Assembly (NCBI GenBank): GCA_025201365.1
Contig: JAIXMF010000132.1
Span: forward strand, 1-33,710
Direction of reading: 5' to 3'
Length of the DNA stretch: 33,710 nt
From: Syncephalis plumigaleata
Lineage: Eukaryota; Zoopagomycota; Zoopagomycetes; Zoopagales; Piptocephalidaceae
Shown here one piece after another: positions 1 through 9,168 of this stretch; position 1 is the first letter of the stretch, and every line of letters starts with the position of its first letter. The position numbers and the translations under genes were made by a program. Below the pieces are notes generated by a model, which saw nothing but the letters and a program-made list of their open reading frames with translations, made no database searches and was not told the origin of the DNA.

Positions 1-240
1 AAGTAGACTTTCTTTATCACTCGGTGTCCGATCAATGGCCAGAAGAAAATGCCGATGTTATTAGCGTATATCAGTAAGTGTAGTAATCTAGTTTAAGTAG
101 CAACACCATTATTAATTACAATCTACCTATTTAGACAATGGCTAGGACAACCAGGCTCGGAATATGCCTTAAAAGTATTGCATACAGGTTATAGAGCAAT
201 CGAGGAAGCATCCGTTAATCCACTTGCTGTCAAGTGGTAA
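1..240 (+). CDS. 3' end of an unrecognised gene (partial, two exons)
   Basis: The window opens inside an exon that is read in frame from base 3 to base 73. A GTAAGT-type donor follows at 74, an intron runs to the AG at 133-134, and a last exon covers 135-240 and ends in TAA. The join completes a codon across the intron. The visible C-terminal part is about 58 residues and ends in NPLAVKW. It has no obvious membrane segment and contains the stretch WLGQPGSEYALKVLHTGYRA. I do not recognise the family, and most of the protein lies left of the window. An AATAAA at 266-271 is a plausible polyadenylation signal. The clean splice and in-frame stop make a real gene end likely. Confidence 0.6.
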
Positions 241-507
241 TGCTAGACGACTATACTATTTACCCAATAAAGTATTACACATGATATATATATTGTAGAG
301 ATACAGCTAGTATATTACGTTTACTTCTTTGTTTTATTAAAACAATTAATAGTACGATGAAGCAATGGTAATAGAGCATTCATTGTTAACGATGATTGGG
401 GTATCTCTCTCTTTCTTTCTTTTGTCGATAATAGCTGAATAAACGCGTAAGTTAAACAAGATCGAATACGCGGCCATACATTGCAATATACGTGTATTAT
501 CGACGAG

Positions 508-535
508 TATATATATATATATATATATATATATA
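508..535. repeat. (AT)n microsatellite
   Basis: A pure alternating TA run of 28 bases lies just past the stop codon of the pyruvate carrier gene, probably in its 3' untranslated or downstream region. No coding role is seen. Confidence 0.9.
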
Positions 536-538
536 CGA

Positions 539-892
539 TTACTGTACTGATTCAGTTGTCGCAGCAGGAGTGGTGGTGGTGGCTACTGCTACTCCCTCTG
601 GCTGACTACGTCGATAATCCCAGATTCGATACAATTGATAAAGACCCGTCGCACCAACGAATAGATTAACGCTTAGTAGTGAGTAATTAACCGGTATGAT
701 CTGTGTGCTATAACGCGACCAGATGATGCCAGTGGCAGCTAAAGCAACATTTTGCGAAACACTTAGTGTCTCTGCCGGTTTACGCATGTCATTTAAGCCT
801 GCAATTACTAGGCCCCACTTCATAGCTGGTGCCCAAAAGTGAATGGTCTTTGGACCAGCAGGGTGATTCATAAAACGCTGAAATGCTGACAT
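539..892 (-). CDS. MPC2: Mitochondrial pyruvate carrier subunit, MPC2-type
   Basis: This intronless reading frame of 117 residues belongs to the MPC family. These are small inner-mitochondrial-membrane proteins that pair with an MPC1-type partner to import pyruvate. Family marks are the N-terminal block FMNHPAGPKTIHFWAP, the segment KWGLVIAGLNDMRKPAE, the signature TGIIWSRYS, and SVNLFVGATGLYQLYRIW near the C-terminus. Together they cover the hydrophobic helices expected of the family, and the length is normal. The chosen start gives MSAFQRF, typical of MPC2 proteins. An in-frame ATG at 919 would add nine residues and cannot be excluded. The tail after the last helix is Thr/Ala-rich and low in complexity. 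The MPC1 partner is not in this window. Confidence 0.93.
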   Translation of the reverse strand: MSAFQRFMNHPAGPKTIHFWAPAMKWGLVIAGLNDMRKPAETLSVSQNVALAATGIIWSRYSTQIIPVNYSLLSVNLFVGATGLYQLYRIWDYRRSQPEGVAVATTTTPAATTESVQ

Positions 893-1257
893 TGTAACCG
901 AGGAAAAAGTAATAAGCAAAGTAAATAGAGAGAAGAAAAACTAGAATGTGGGTGATGATGATGATGCTAGTTCATTAATTAGCGTAACACCATTACAGCA
1001 GTTATCATCTTTTTATTAATCGTACGTGTATCGTTACTTACGTAGCTTGTAATATTACAGTTTGCCATTCTTGTTACTAGCATATAGGTATATTGCTTTA
1101 ATATTTACATACAATAAATTACATTCGTCGTGCTCTATATGATTACGTATACTATACATTGTCATCTTTATGTTATCGCGTATACATGCTAGTTTACACA
1201 TTGAGCAAAAAGAGATTGGACTGTTATTTCACATATAGCAGCCAGCAAAAAGACACT
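893..1257. other. Intergenic stretch
   Basis: AT-rich DNA between the 5' end of the pyruvate carrier gene and the tRNA gene. It should hold the carrier promoter. A short run of GAT repeats lies near 954-966. I see no coding signal or recognisable repeat. Confidence 0.5.
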
Positions 1258-1328
1258 TGCGTCAGCCGGGAGTCGAACCCGGGCCAACTGCTTGGAAGGC
1301 AGCTATTCTACCGCTATACTACTGACGC
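1258..1328 (-). tRNA. tRNA-Gly (anticodon TCC)
   Basis: Read on the minus strand, the sequence folds as a cloverleaf. The seven-base acceptor stem GCGTCAG pairs with CTGACGC. The D arm contains AGCGGTAGA. The anticodon stem GCTGC/GCAGT encloses the loop CTTCCAA, so the anticodon is TCC, which reads GGA glycine codons. The T arm is CCGGG-TTCGACT-CCCGG. The discriminator base is A at 1258. There is no intron, and the length of 71 is normal for tRNA-Gly. The T arm carries the GGTTCGANNCC-like B box for RNA polymerase III. The left end of the LTR retrotransposon lies 24 bases upstream of the mature 5' end. Confidence 0.95.
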
Positions 1329-1348
1329 TTAGATCTAACCTGCTGGTT

Positions 1349-1352
1349 GAAG
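1349..1352. repeat. Target-site duplication, left copy (GAAG)
   Basis: GAAG directly precedes the TG of the left LTR and is repeated at 7012-7015 directly after the CA of the right LTR. If the LTR is taken to start one base later, the duplication is five bases (GAAGT). Both readings fit Ty3/gypsy integration. Confidence 0.8.
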
Positions 1353-1852
1353 TGTAATCCGCTCCTGTGATATATGAACTTCACAGTAGGATTTCCTCAC
1401 TTTAACGAATCTCCACCTAGATTTGATCACGTGATGATACACTTGCTCATTATTACGTCAGGATCTATAACGATCACCCACTCGCCTCTTATTCCCTTAC
1501 ACAAACAATCAACAACCACCCGACGATTCAACATAAAGTAGCATTCGCCATGCTACGCTTCCCGCTCATCAACAAGTACTACGCGAACTAGTACATCTTC
1601 GACTAACTCGGCAAAGATGCGCTGTAGCAAACTCACATCTACTGCTGGTACCTCTTTACATTCATAGCTGTTCTAGCTATATAAGCGTACTTACATTTAT
1701 ACGAAATAAAGACATTATCTTATCACACACTTACTCATCGAACAATACCCTCTACTCTACAATTCTCTCAACTTATCATAGTGTCTTATCTTAACACGAG
1801 CTCTCGAATCTATCGTAACATTATTTCAGGCAGAACAAATTGCCGCGTTACA
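1353..1852 (+). repeat. 5' LTR (500 bp)
   Basis: It starts TGTAATCC and ends GCGTTACA. Inside are a TATATAA box at 1678-1684 and an AATAAA at 1705-1710, as expected for an LTR that supplies promoter and polyadenylation signals. The copy at 6512-7011 has the same length and appears identical. Confidence 0.95.
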
Positions 1853-1941
1853 ATTTTGGTGCTCACTACAGGGAGTTCTTCTAGCTAAGACTAAGACATT
1901 TATTTTTCATATTTAGTTACATTTCTACATCAAGTATCGCA

Positions 1942-4900
1942 ATGGACGGCAAGATCGGATGTATGGAAGCCCCTACCTTCGGAAGACGCAAGAGTGAAGA
2001 CCCCGAGAAATGGCTGAGCCGATTCAAGAAGATCAAACGTGCAAACAATTGGCTCGACGACCAAGCAATCGCAATGGCAGGAGTCAGCTTAGAAGGGACG
2101 GCCGAGGCATGGTATGAATCCATCGAAGAAGTGACTACGACCTGGCAAGAATTCGAGAATGCCTTCCGTAGTAAATATGTTACCGTTGGCTATAAACATC
2201 ATGCAACTAGGCAGCTCTTCTCGTATCGTCAAGGAAAAGAAGAATCCATCGACGAGCTACTCACCACATTGGATAGCCTGATCAAGCGTGCGGAAATTAC
2301 AAGCGACGAGGTCAAGTTGGAATTACTAGCTCAAGCCATTCGACCGGAGTACAAGCGTGAATTTCGAAAGGAAGGTCCAAATACATACCGACGAGCCAAG
2401 GAGTTATTACTGCGAGAAGAAAGTCTTGATTTAGAAGCGCAGGATATCTTACCAAGTATCAAGGCATCCTACGACCAACCAGCGTTAATTGGTCGGACCA
2501 AGAGCGAAGAAAGCAAGAGTCAGTCTCTCGAAACCAGCATGGAACGTCTAATGGAGCGATTTCAAGAAATGTCGCTCAACATGATACAAGCCATGGTACA
2601 AGAAAAGAACAAGCCCACGGAACGAAACAATGAGCGTTCATTCAGCGAAAGACGATGTTACAATTGTCAAGGCAAAGGACATATGGCCCGAGAATGTCCC
2701 CAGAGACAAGGAGAAAATCTGAATCTATTAGATAACGATGCTAATGAAGATGATTTGTTCCCCTTAGGAAAGAGGAAAGAACGAGATATAGCTATTCCCG
2801 CTACAAGGAAGAACGCTAGAAAAGCCGTTGCTACCGATATGGAAATGGATATCCAAGAACAGACGGTACCAACAACACACGTTGCGCAACCAACGGTACA
2901 AGCGAAGGATGTACCACGAAGGAAAGCCCCCGCAGCGAAAGAAGGAAATGTGGCTGCAAGAGTTCCCCGGCAACCACGAATGCCTCCTAATCTAAATTTG
3001 GAGACAGACAGAAATGCGTACAAGATTGAGGATCAACTACGTTCGACGCCAGCAAATATCTCGATTGCACAACTGATTTACCAATCACCGGCAATCAGAC
3101 AACAGTTAGCACGAGCTTTACGACGTGAGATGGATGCCAACAATCTTGATGATGAAATTGGTCACAATTACACTTCAGCTCGACGACGTGTAATCATCAA
3201 CGGTATAGAAGTAATGGCAATTATCGATACTGGAGCTGCCAGCTCGGTGATCAGCCCTGCGTTGGTCTCACACTTAGGTATACGACCTAGACACCGCGTT
3301 GATCGAGTATTGGTCACCGCAGATGGACAACGACATACTCCCCGGCATATGGTGAAAGACTTACCCATAAGTATTGGACCCCTCACTTTACCCGCGGATA
3401 TCATTGTATTCGAAAGAACAGGTCATCTACTGATTCTAGGTATCGACTGGATGAAGAGAAATTCCATTACCCCAGATATCATTCAAAACAAGTTAATTTA
3501 TCGAAAGGATGGTATAACAATGGAAATTCCCATGAATACGCAGCAGTACGACGATATCGACCCCCTATTAGAGGACGCTCCCGTATTTGCCGCTCCAGAC
3601 ACGCCTCCAACGGATACCGCTAGCATTGAAACCTTATTCGAACATTTCAGTGTACAAAATGAAGGAGTAACTGCCGTGAACAGTCAGAGCGATTCAGGAA
3701 ACGATGCAGATCTCGATATCATGGACCCGGACGATCTGTTTGGACTCGCAGTCACTACACCAACCACTGCTTATCAACCGTTACCGGAAGACGACAGAGC
3801 CCAGTTACAAGCGGTAGTTGACGACTTTAAGGATGTTTTCGCAGAGGAAATCGAGGAATTAGGACGTACAACCGCAGCAACGCACTCGATTGATACAGGA
3901 GATCATTCGCCGGTAAGAATTCGACCTTACCGTGTACCACAAGCAATGCTACGTCAAATCAAAGAAGAAATCGAGAAGATGAAGCAAAGTGGCGTAATCG
4001 AAGAAGCGCAATCACCCTGGTGTGCTCCACTTGTGCCCATTCAAAAGAAGAACGGTGGACTACGTCTATGTGTCGACTATCGAAAGTTAAATGCAATTAC
4101 TAGAAAGGATAAGTATCCCTTACCTTTAATTGACGAAATTATGGACGCCTTAGGTGGATCATCAGTTTACTCAACACTCGATGCGCGTTCTGGATATTGG
4201 CAAGTCCCTTTGGCTACGGAAGACGATCGCGACAAAACGGCTTTTGCAATCCCTGGTGGAGGCTTTTACCGCTTTTTAGTTATGCCTTTCGGTCTAGCAA
4301 ACGCCCCTGGAACGTATCAACGCATGATGGAACGTGTGTTCGCTGATATGTTATGGAAAAACGTCATAGTATTCATTGACGACATTATTATTTACTCGAA
4401 GAATGTGGACGAACATTTGGAACATCTAAAAATAGCCCTCGATAGATGCCGAAAAGTTCAACTTCAACTATCTCCCACTAAATGCTTCATTGGATATCAA
4501 GGACTGGAATATTTAGGTTTTCGAATTTCAGCTCATGGTTTAGCACCCACCCCGAACAAAATCGATGCGATTATACATGCTAAACCGCCTACTAACGTTA
4601 CGACGGTTAGATCATTTATGGGCCTGGCCAGTTATTATAGACGCTTTGTGGAAGGCTTTGCAACTATATCACGCCCATTAAATCGATTAATGCGGAAGAA
4701 TACGCCCTGGTCGTGGGATGAAGATCAAATAGAAGCGTTTCAAACGTTGCAATCCAAACTCGCTAACGCTCCTATTCTACGATTTGTAGATTGGAACTTA
4801 CCTTTTGTTTTAACTACAGATGGATCGGGACGAGGTCTTGGAGCAATCCTACAACAACGGTTGCCCGATCAGAAGGAAGTTGTTATTTCTTATGCTAGCC

Positions 4901-6483
4901 GTAGTCTCAGTCAAGCCGAAAGCAATTATAGTCCCACCCATCTGGAAGGACTCGCCGTCATATGGGCTGTAAAGCATTACCGACATTACCTGTATGGACG
5001 ACGATTTACGCTTAAAACGGATCACTCTGCATTATTATCGCTATTTAAGACGTCAGAACCACTCACCGGTCGACTAGCTAGATGGCAATTAATGTTAATG
5101 GAATACGACTACGACATCGAACATATCAAAGGCAAGATAAACCCGGCCGATTACTTATCTCGACATCCAGCTCCTATGGAACAGCATACCGACCTATTTG
5201 CAATGTCATTCACCTTCTATAACGCAACTAGAGATTATGTGAACAAAATGGTTTATCCTACCAACGCCACGGAAATTGAAAGAAAGCGATTACGAAGAAT
5301 CGCAGGAAAGTATAAGGTTATCGATGATAAATTGTATCAAGTTATCAATAATCAGGAAAAGGAAGTATTACATGAGCATAACGCTCACGAGGAAATAGCA
5401 AGGATACATAATGAAGGACACAATGGTGTCGAAAATACATGGAGACGTGTGAAGATGCGTTTCGCCGGCATCGGTTTATACAAAGTCGTAAAAGAAGTAG
5501 TAAAAGGATGCGACATATGCCAGCGAAATACCACGACGGCCATTAGACAGGAACCTATGCATTCTATCAGTTCCAGTTATCCATTCCAATTACTCGGTGT
5601 TGACGCCATGGGACCCATCAACCCCATCAGTACGTCTGGAAATCGATATATTTTGACAGCTATCGATTACTTCACTAAATGGCCTATTGCTCGAGCTACC
5701 AAGGATATCACCACTGAGACGGTCATTCGTTTCTTAATAGAAGATGTTGTGGCATTATATGGAGTTCCTCAGCAGTTAATTACGGATCGAGGAGCCGACT
5801 TCACGAGCGATTTAGCCGACGAATTCTTTAAGTATTTACGAATTCATCATACTCCTACTACTGCTTATAGACCACAAGCGAACGGTCAAGTAGAACGGTT
5901 AAATCGAACATTGAAAGAGCAGCTAACTAAACTGACTAACGGCAATTTACAATGGGATGTAGATTTATGGAAAGCTTTATTAGTTATTCGCACCATGACC
6001 AGTGCTACTACGAAGTTTACCCCTAGTCGTTTGTTATATGGTTATGAGCTCAAAACGCCAGCCGTGTGGACGTTGAATACGAATAGTTTCATTGATTCCG
6101 AAGAAGAATACGATCAGCGTTTACAAAGTATTCAGTACGAATTACCGAAGTTACGAGAAGTGGCTCAAGAGAATACGCGAATTGCACAGATACGTCAGAA
6201 GATTCGCTACGATCGAACGGTTCAACCGCGTTCTTTCCAACCAAATACGGAGGTTTTATTACGGGTAATGGTATCATCAAGCGGAAAATTCACTAACTTG
6301 TATGATGGACCGTACAAAGTCATTCGTTTATTACACCCCGGTACTTACCTTATATCGGATGGTAAGAGTTTCGATATCGTTCACGTCGACAGACTTAAAC
6401 CATACCATGAATATCAACAAATGATACCTGTCGTTCGACCAAGCCAACTACGATCCACTCTTCGCCGCTTCCGACAACCTTGA
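1942..6483 (+). CDS. Gag-Pol polyprotein of the Ty3/gypsy element
   Basis: One uninterrupted frame of 1513 residues. A retrotransposon Gag domain lies near residues 15-170. A CCHC zinc knuckle, CYNCQGKGHMARECP, lies near 239. A retropepsin-type aspartic protease with DTGA lies near 429. Reverse transcriptase runs from about 685 to 870, with FIDD near 811. RNase H starts around TDGSGRGLGA near 957. Integrase has an HHCC zinc region near 1145-1190 and a catalytic core with TDRGADF near 1281 and NGQVER near 1317. The protein ends shortly after a GPYKVIRLL...VHVDRLKPY block typical of the integrase C-terminus, and I see no chromodomain. Gag and Pol share one frame with no recoding site evident. 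There is no envelope gene. Confidence 0.96.
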   Translation: MDGKIGCMEAPTFGRRKSEDPEKWLSRFKKIKRANNWLDDQAIAMAGVSLEGTAEAWYESIEEVTTTWQEFENAFRSKYVTVGYKHHATRQLFSYRQGKEESIDELLTTLDSLIKRAEITSDEVKLELLAQAIRPEYKREFRKEGPNTYRRAKELLLREESLDLEAQDILPSIKASYDQPALIGRTKSEESKSQSLETSMERLMERFQEMSLNMIQAMVQEKNKPTERNNERSFSERRCYNCQGKGHMARECPQRQGENLNLLDNDANEDDLFPLGKRKERDIAIPATRKNARKAVATDMEMDIQEQTVPTTHVAQPTVQAKDVPRRKAPAAKEGNVAARVPRQPRMPPNLNLETDRNAYKIEDQLRSTPANISIAQLIYQSPAIRQQLARALRREMDANNLDDEIGHNYTSARRRVIINGIEVMAIIDTGAASSVISPALVSHLGIRPRHRVDRVLVTADGQRHTPRHMVKDLPISIGPLTLPADIIVFERTGHLLILGIDWMKRNSITPDIIQNKLIYRKDGITMEIPMNTQQYDDIDPLLEDAPVFAAPDTPPTDTASIETLFEHFSVQNEGVTAVNSQSDSGNDADLDIMDPDDLFGLAVTTPTTAYQPLPEDDRAQLQAVVDDFKDVFAEEIEELGRTTAATHSIDTGDHSPVRIRPYRVPQAMLRQIKEEIEKMKQSGVIEEAQSPWCAPLVPIQKKNGGLRLCVDYRKLNAITRKDKYPLPLIDEIMDALGGSSVYSTLDARSGYWQVPLATEDDRDKTAFAIPGGGFYRFLVMPFGLANAPGTYQRMMERVFADMLWKNVIVFIDDIIIYSKNVDEHLEHLKIALDRCRKVQLQLSPTKCFIGYQGLEYLGFRISAHGLAPTPNKIDAIIHAKPPTNVTTVRSFMGLASYYRRFVEGFATISRPLNRLMRKNTPWSWDEDQIEAFQTLQSKLANAPILRFVDWNLPFVLTTDGSGRGLGAILQQRLPDQKEVVISYASRSLSQAESNYSPTHLEGLAVIWAVKHYRHYLYGRRFTLKTDHSALLSLFKTSEPLTGRLARWQLMLMEYDYDIEHIKGKINPADYLSRHPAPMEQHTDLFAMSFTFYNATRDYVNKMVYPTNATEIERKRLRRIAGKYKVIDDKLYQVINNQEKEVLHEHNAHEEIARIHNEGHNGVENTWRRVKMRFAGIGLYKVVKEVVKGCDICQRNTTTAIRQEPMHSISSSYPFQLLGVDAMGPINPISTSGNRYILTAIDYFTKWPIARATKDITTETVIRFLIEDVVALYGVPQQLITDRGADFTSDLADEFFKYLRIHHTPTTAYRPQANGQVERLNRTLKEQLTKLTNGNLQWDVDLWKALLVIRTMTSATTKFTPSRLLYGYELKTPAVWTLNTNSFIDSEEEYDQRLQSIQYELPKLREVAQENTRIAQIRQKIRYDRTVQPRSFQPNTEVLLRVMVSSSGKFTNLYDGPYKVIRLLHPGTYLISDGKSFDIVHVDRLKPYHEYQQMIPVVRPSQLRSTLRRFRQP

Positions 6484-6511
6484 ACGAGGACGTCAAGCAT
6501 TTGTGTGGGCA

Positions 6512-7011
6512 TGTAATCCGCTCCTGTGATATATGAACTTCACAGTAGGATTTCCTCACTTTAACGAATCTCCACCTAGATTTGATCACGTGATGATACA
6601 CTTGCTCATTATTACGTCAGGATCTATAACGATCACCCACTCGCCTCTTATTCCCTTACACAAACAATCAACAACCACCCGACGATTCAACATAAAGTAG
6701 CATTCGCCATGCTACGCTTCCCGCTCATCAACAAGTACTACGCGAACTAGTACATCTTCGACTAACTCGGCAAAGATGCGCTGTAGCAAACTCACATCTA
6801 CTGCTGGTACCTCTTTACATTCATAGCTGTTCTAGCTATATAAGCGTACTTACATTTATACGAAATAAAGACATTATCTTATCACACACTTACTCATCGA
6901 ACAATACCCTCTACTCTACAATTCTCTCAACTTATCATAGTGTCTTATCTTAACACGAGCTCTCGAATCTATCGTAACATTATTTCAGGCAGAACAAATT
7001 GCCGCGTTACA
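6512..7011 (+). repeat. 3' LTR (500 bp)
   Basis: Direct repeat of 1353-1852 with the same length and the same TG...CA ends. No difference is visible by eye. It is followed by GAAG at 7012-7015, the right copy of the target-site duplication. Confidence 0.95.
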
Positions 7012-7063
7012 GAAGTGGAGGCGACTTTTTCATATATATACACTATGTTTGCAAGATACCACT

Positions 7064-7314
7064 AAAAAAAGCTGCGGCGACGCAATTTTTTACTATACTG
7101 CTGTTGTAGTACGTAGTAGACAATTGCTAGCACAAATATGCACTGTATGGACAATGCGCGGTATAGTAATCTGCGTGGGAAGGTAAATAAACGCGAATGA
7201 ACGCGTATTGAATAGAAAAGAACGACGAGATGAGTAGTGTAGAGGAAGCACGGTCAGTCAGGTTGTGTGGTGCATACACCTTAATAGATTAGCGCATAAA
7301 ATTGTAGTAAAAGT
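7064..7314 (+). repeat. Dispersed repeat R1, copy 1 (about 250 bp)
   Basis: It matches 10794-11041 in the same orientation with roughly a dozen differences, about 95% identity by eye. It opens with an A-run followed by GCTGCGGCG and an ATTTTTT run, and ends near GTAGTAAAAGT. It has no TG...CA ends, no clear terminal inverted repeats and no RNA polymerase III B box that I can find, so I cannot assign a class. It is followed at once by the LINE fragment, whose open frame starts inside it at 7265. Confidence 0.85.
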
Positions 7315-9095
7315 GACAGGCTTAGCGATAGATATCATGGAAACGCGTCTATTCGACAATATAAATGCAATGGCGGACAGATGGCAAGACCGTAATCTCT
7401 CACTAGCCGGAAGAGTGCTCTTGGCGAATTCATGTCTCTTGGCGAAAATATGGTTCGCAGCTCACATAGTTCCCTTCTCCGACGACTTCATTAAAAAGGT
7501 CAAGAAAAGAGTAAAGCAGTTCATATGGAAGGGCAAGCTGAATAAGGTTGCCGAAGACAAGATTACTCGACCTAAACACGAAGGAGGACTGGGTCTAATG
7601 CCACTTAAAAAACAAACGCTAGCAATATTTGGAGTAGGCGTTACTAAAATGCTTAGCGGAGATCAGAGGCCGAGATGGGCCGAAGCAGCGCAGGACCTAC
7701 TTACCTATGCATTGAGTGCGGTCAACGCTCACCAGTCAATGATGTGTCTCGGTTCCATCACTCGGATAAGGCTACCGAGGAGCTCTTACAGCGAGTACTG
7801 CGGGAGAATTCTGGAATTCTGGAAAGGAGTGGAAGGACATTGTGTGGAATTCAAAGAGAATGACAACTGGCTCACAGCAGAAATTTTCGCGCTGCCCATA
7901 CGAGGTACGAAAGCAACGATTACAGATAGCCTACCGCAGAATCGTAAGAAGAAATGGAGTAAGGAGAAAATATTCAAGATCGGTGACATATGGTATTGGA
8001 ATGAACACGCAATTGAGATTTCCATTCGTGGTACCCCAGAGGTCCGCTCCATAATTGGTGATTTCAACAATAGGAAGATCACACTGGCGCCCACAGCAAG
8101 AGCATACATAGAAGCGCAAGAACGCCCTTGGATGGAACCAAATAGTCAATCACCAACTCCCTTCTTCCTTCCGTTCTCTAAGCTACGAGTGGCTAACGAG
8201 GTGACGACAGCGTACACGCCAAAGAAAGGTCGACTGTTCCTCCACGGCAAACAGCAGCTGGAACCGAAAGCGGAAAAGTGGCTGACTACCGAGGAACTGC
8301 AAAATGCTACGGCGAAGAAGATGCTACCATGGCATGAGGTCTTTTCGAAGCACATCGAGCCTAAGCAGAATTCTTTACTATGGCTAATACAACATGCGGC
8401 GGTCCCAACGGCAAGAAAACTGACCCACTTCATACCAGACATGACAGATATATGTGTAGTATGCAAAGAAGAAAGCGAGACACTGCGTCACTATTTCTTC
8501 GAGTGCCCGAGAGTGAAACAGTTTTGGAAGCACGTAGAGGATTTCTTGAACTACACCAAGATGGACAACTCACCTGCCAGGCAAATCACCATGGTCGATA
8601 TTGTGACGGGATTACCAACATGGAAAAAGTCCATACCAAACATCAACGTCTTCCACGCATTAGCACTATGGCAAGTATATAGAGTGCATGCGGAAGCGTC
8701 GCTAGATAATTCGGTGGTAAATAGCTTATCGATGTACGCGAGATGGATAAGTGAGGTACAAAAGCGAATCAAAGCCGATCTATATCATTCAAAATTACTT
8801 AACAACATGAAGAGGTTCGAGAAGTCGTGGACACGGATAAAGTGTCAATGGTTTGTTTTCGAGTCAGGTGGAAATGCTTACAACGGTAGAGTGTTATTCA
8901 ATAATGCACTACCAGCAGCATTAAACACGCAACATAATAATACACGGCCTAACGACTCTCGATAACCACTCACTTCAATAACTCAAACGATCATATCTCT
9001 GTACTTTATTTTATCTCATATGATCATTCATTTGAATGTTGTCAATTTGGTTTATTATAATAAAATAAGCTACGGCAATATTAAAAGAAAAAAAA
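7315..9095 (+). mobile_element. 5'-truncated LINE (non-LTR retrotransposon) fragment
   Basis: An open frame to 8965 encodes the C-terminal part of a LINE reverse-transcriptase protein. At the start is a thumb-like block with RWQDRNLSLAGRVLLANSCLL, then the family pattern FIWKGK...PKHEGGLGLMPL. Near the end is a zinc-binding CCHC region, CVVCKEESETLRHYFFEC. The endonuclease and the catalytic palm with its FADD motif are absent, so the copy is dead. An A-rich tract at 9083-9095 may be its tail. The open frame extends back to an ATG at 7265 inside repeat R1, so about 17 residues at the start are not LINE-derived. The remaining frame is long and open, which implies a fairly young copy. Either the LINE inserted into R1, or R1 is part of this LINE joined by an internal deletion. 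Confidence 0.85.
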
Positions 9096-9168
9096 TTCCG
9101 CTGACATCCATGAAAGTGGTAGTATCAATCGTTGGGCTGAATCCGGAATCAAGCGTAGTCTGTTGCTG

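Larger units (their letters stand above)
1353..7011 (+). mobile_element. Ty3/gypsy LTR retrotransposon, looks whole
   Basis: A 5659-bp element bounded by two 500-bp direct LTRs (TG...CA) and a GAAG target duplication. One gag-pol reading frame fills the interior. The domain order protease, reverse transcriptase, RNase H, integrase is that of Ty3/gypsy rather than copia. A TGG-initiated stretch just inside the left LTR (about 1857-1873) is in the primer-binding-site position, but I cannot assign its tRNA. The purine tract before the right LTR is weak. The two LTRs show no difference that I can see by eye, so the insertion is very young. It lies immediately upstream of a tRNA-Gly gene. Its right flank runs into a different dispersed repeat at 7064. 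Confidence 0.95.

Noticed and set aside
481-669. 62-residue plus-strand frame over the AT microsatellite
   Set aside because: It encodes YIYIYI from the microsatellite and overlaps the pyruvate carrier gene on the other strand.
7064-7314. R1 as a SINE or an LTR
   Set aside because: No polymerase III B box, no terminal A-tail and no TG...CA ends were found, so the class is left open.
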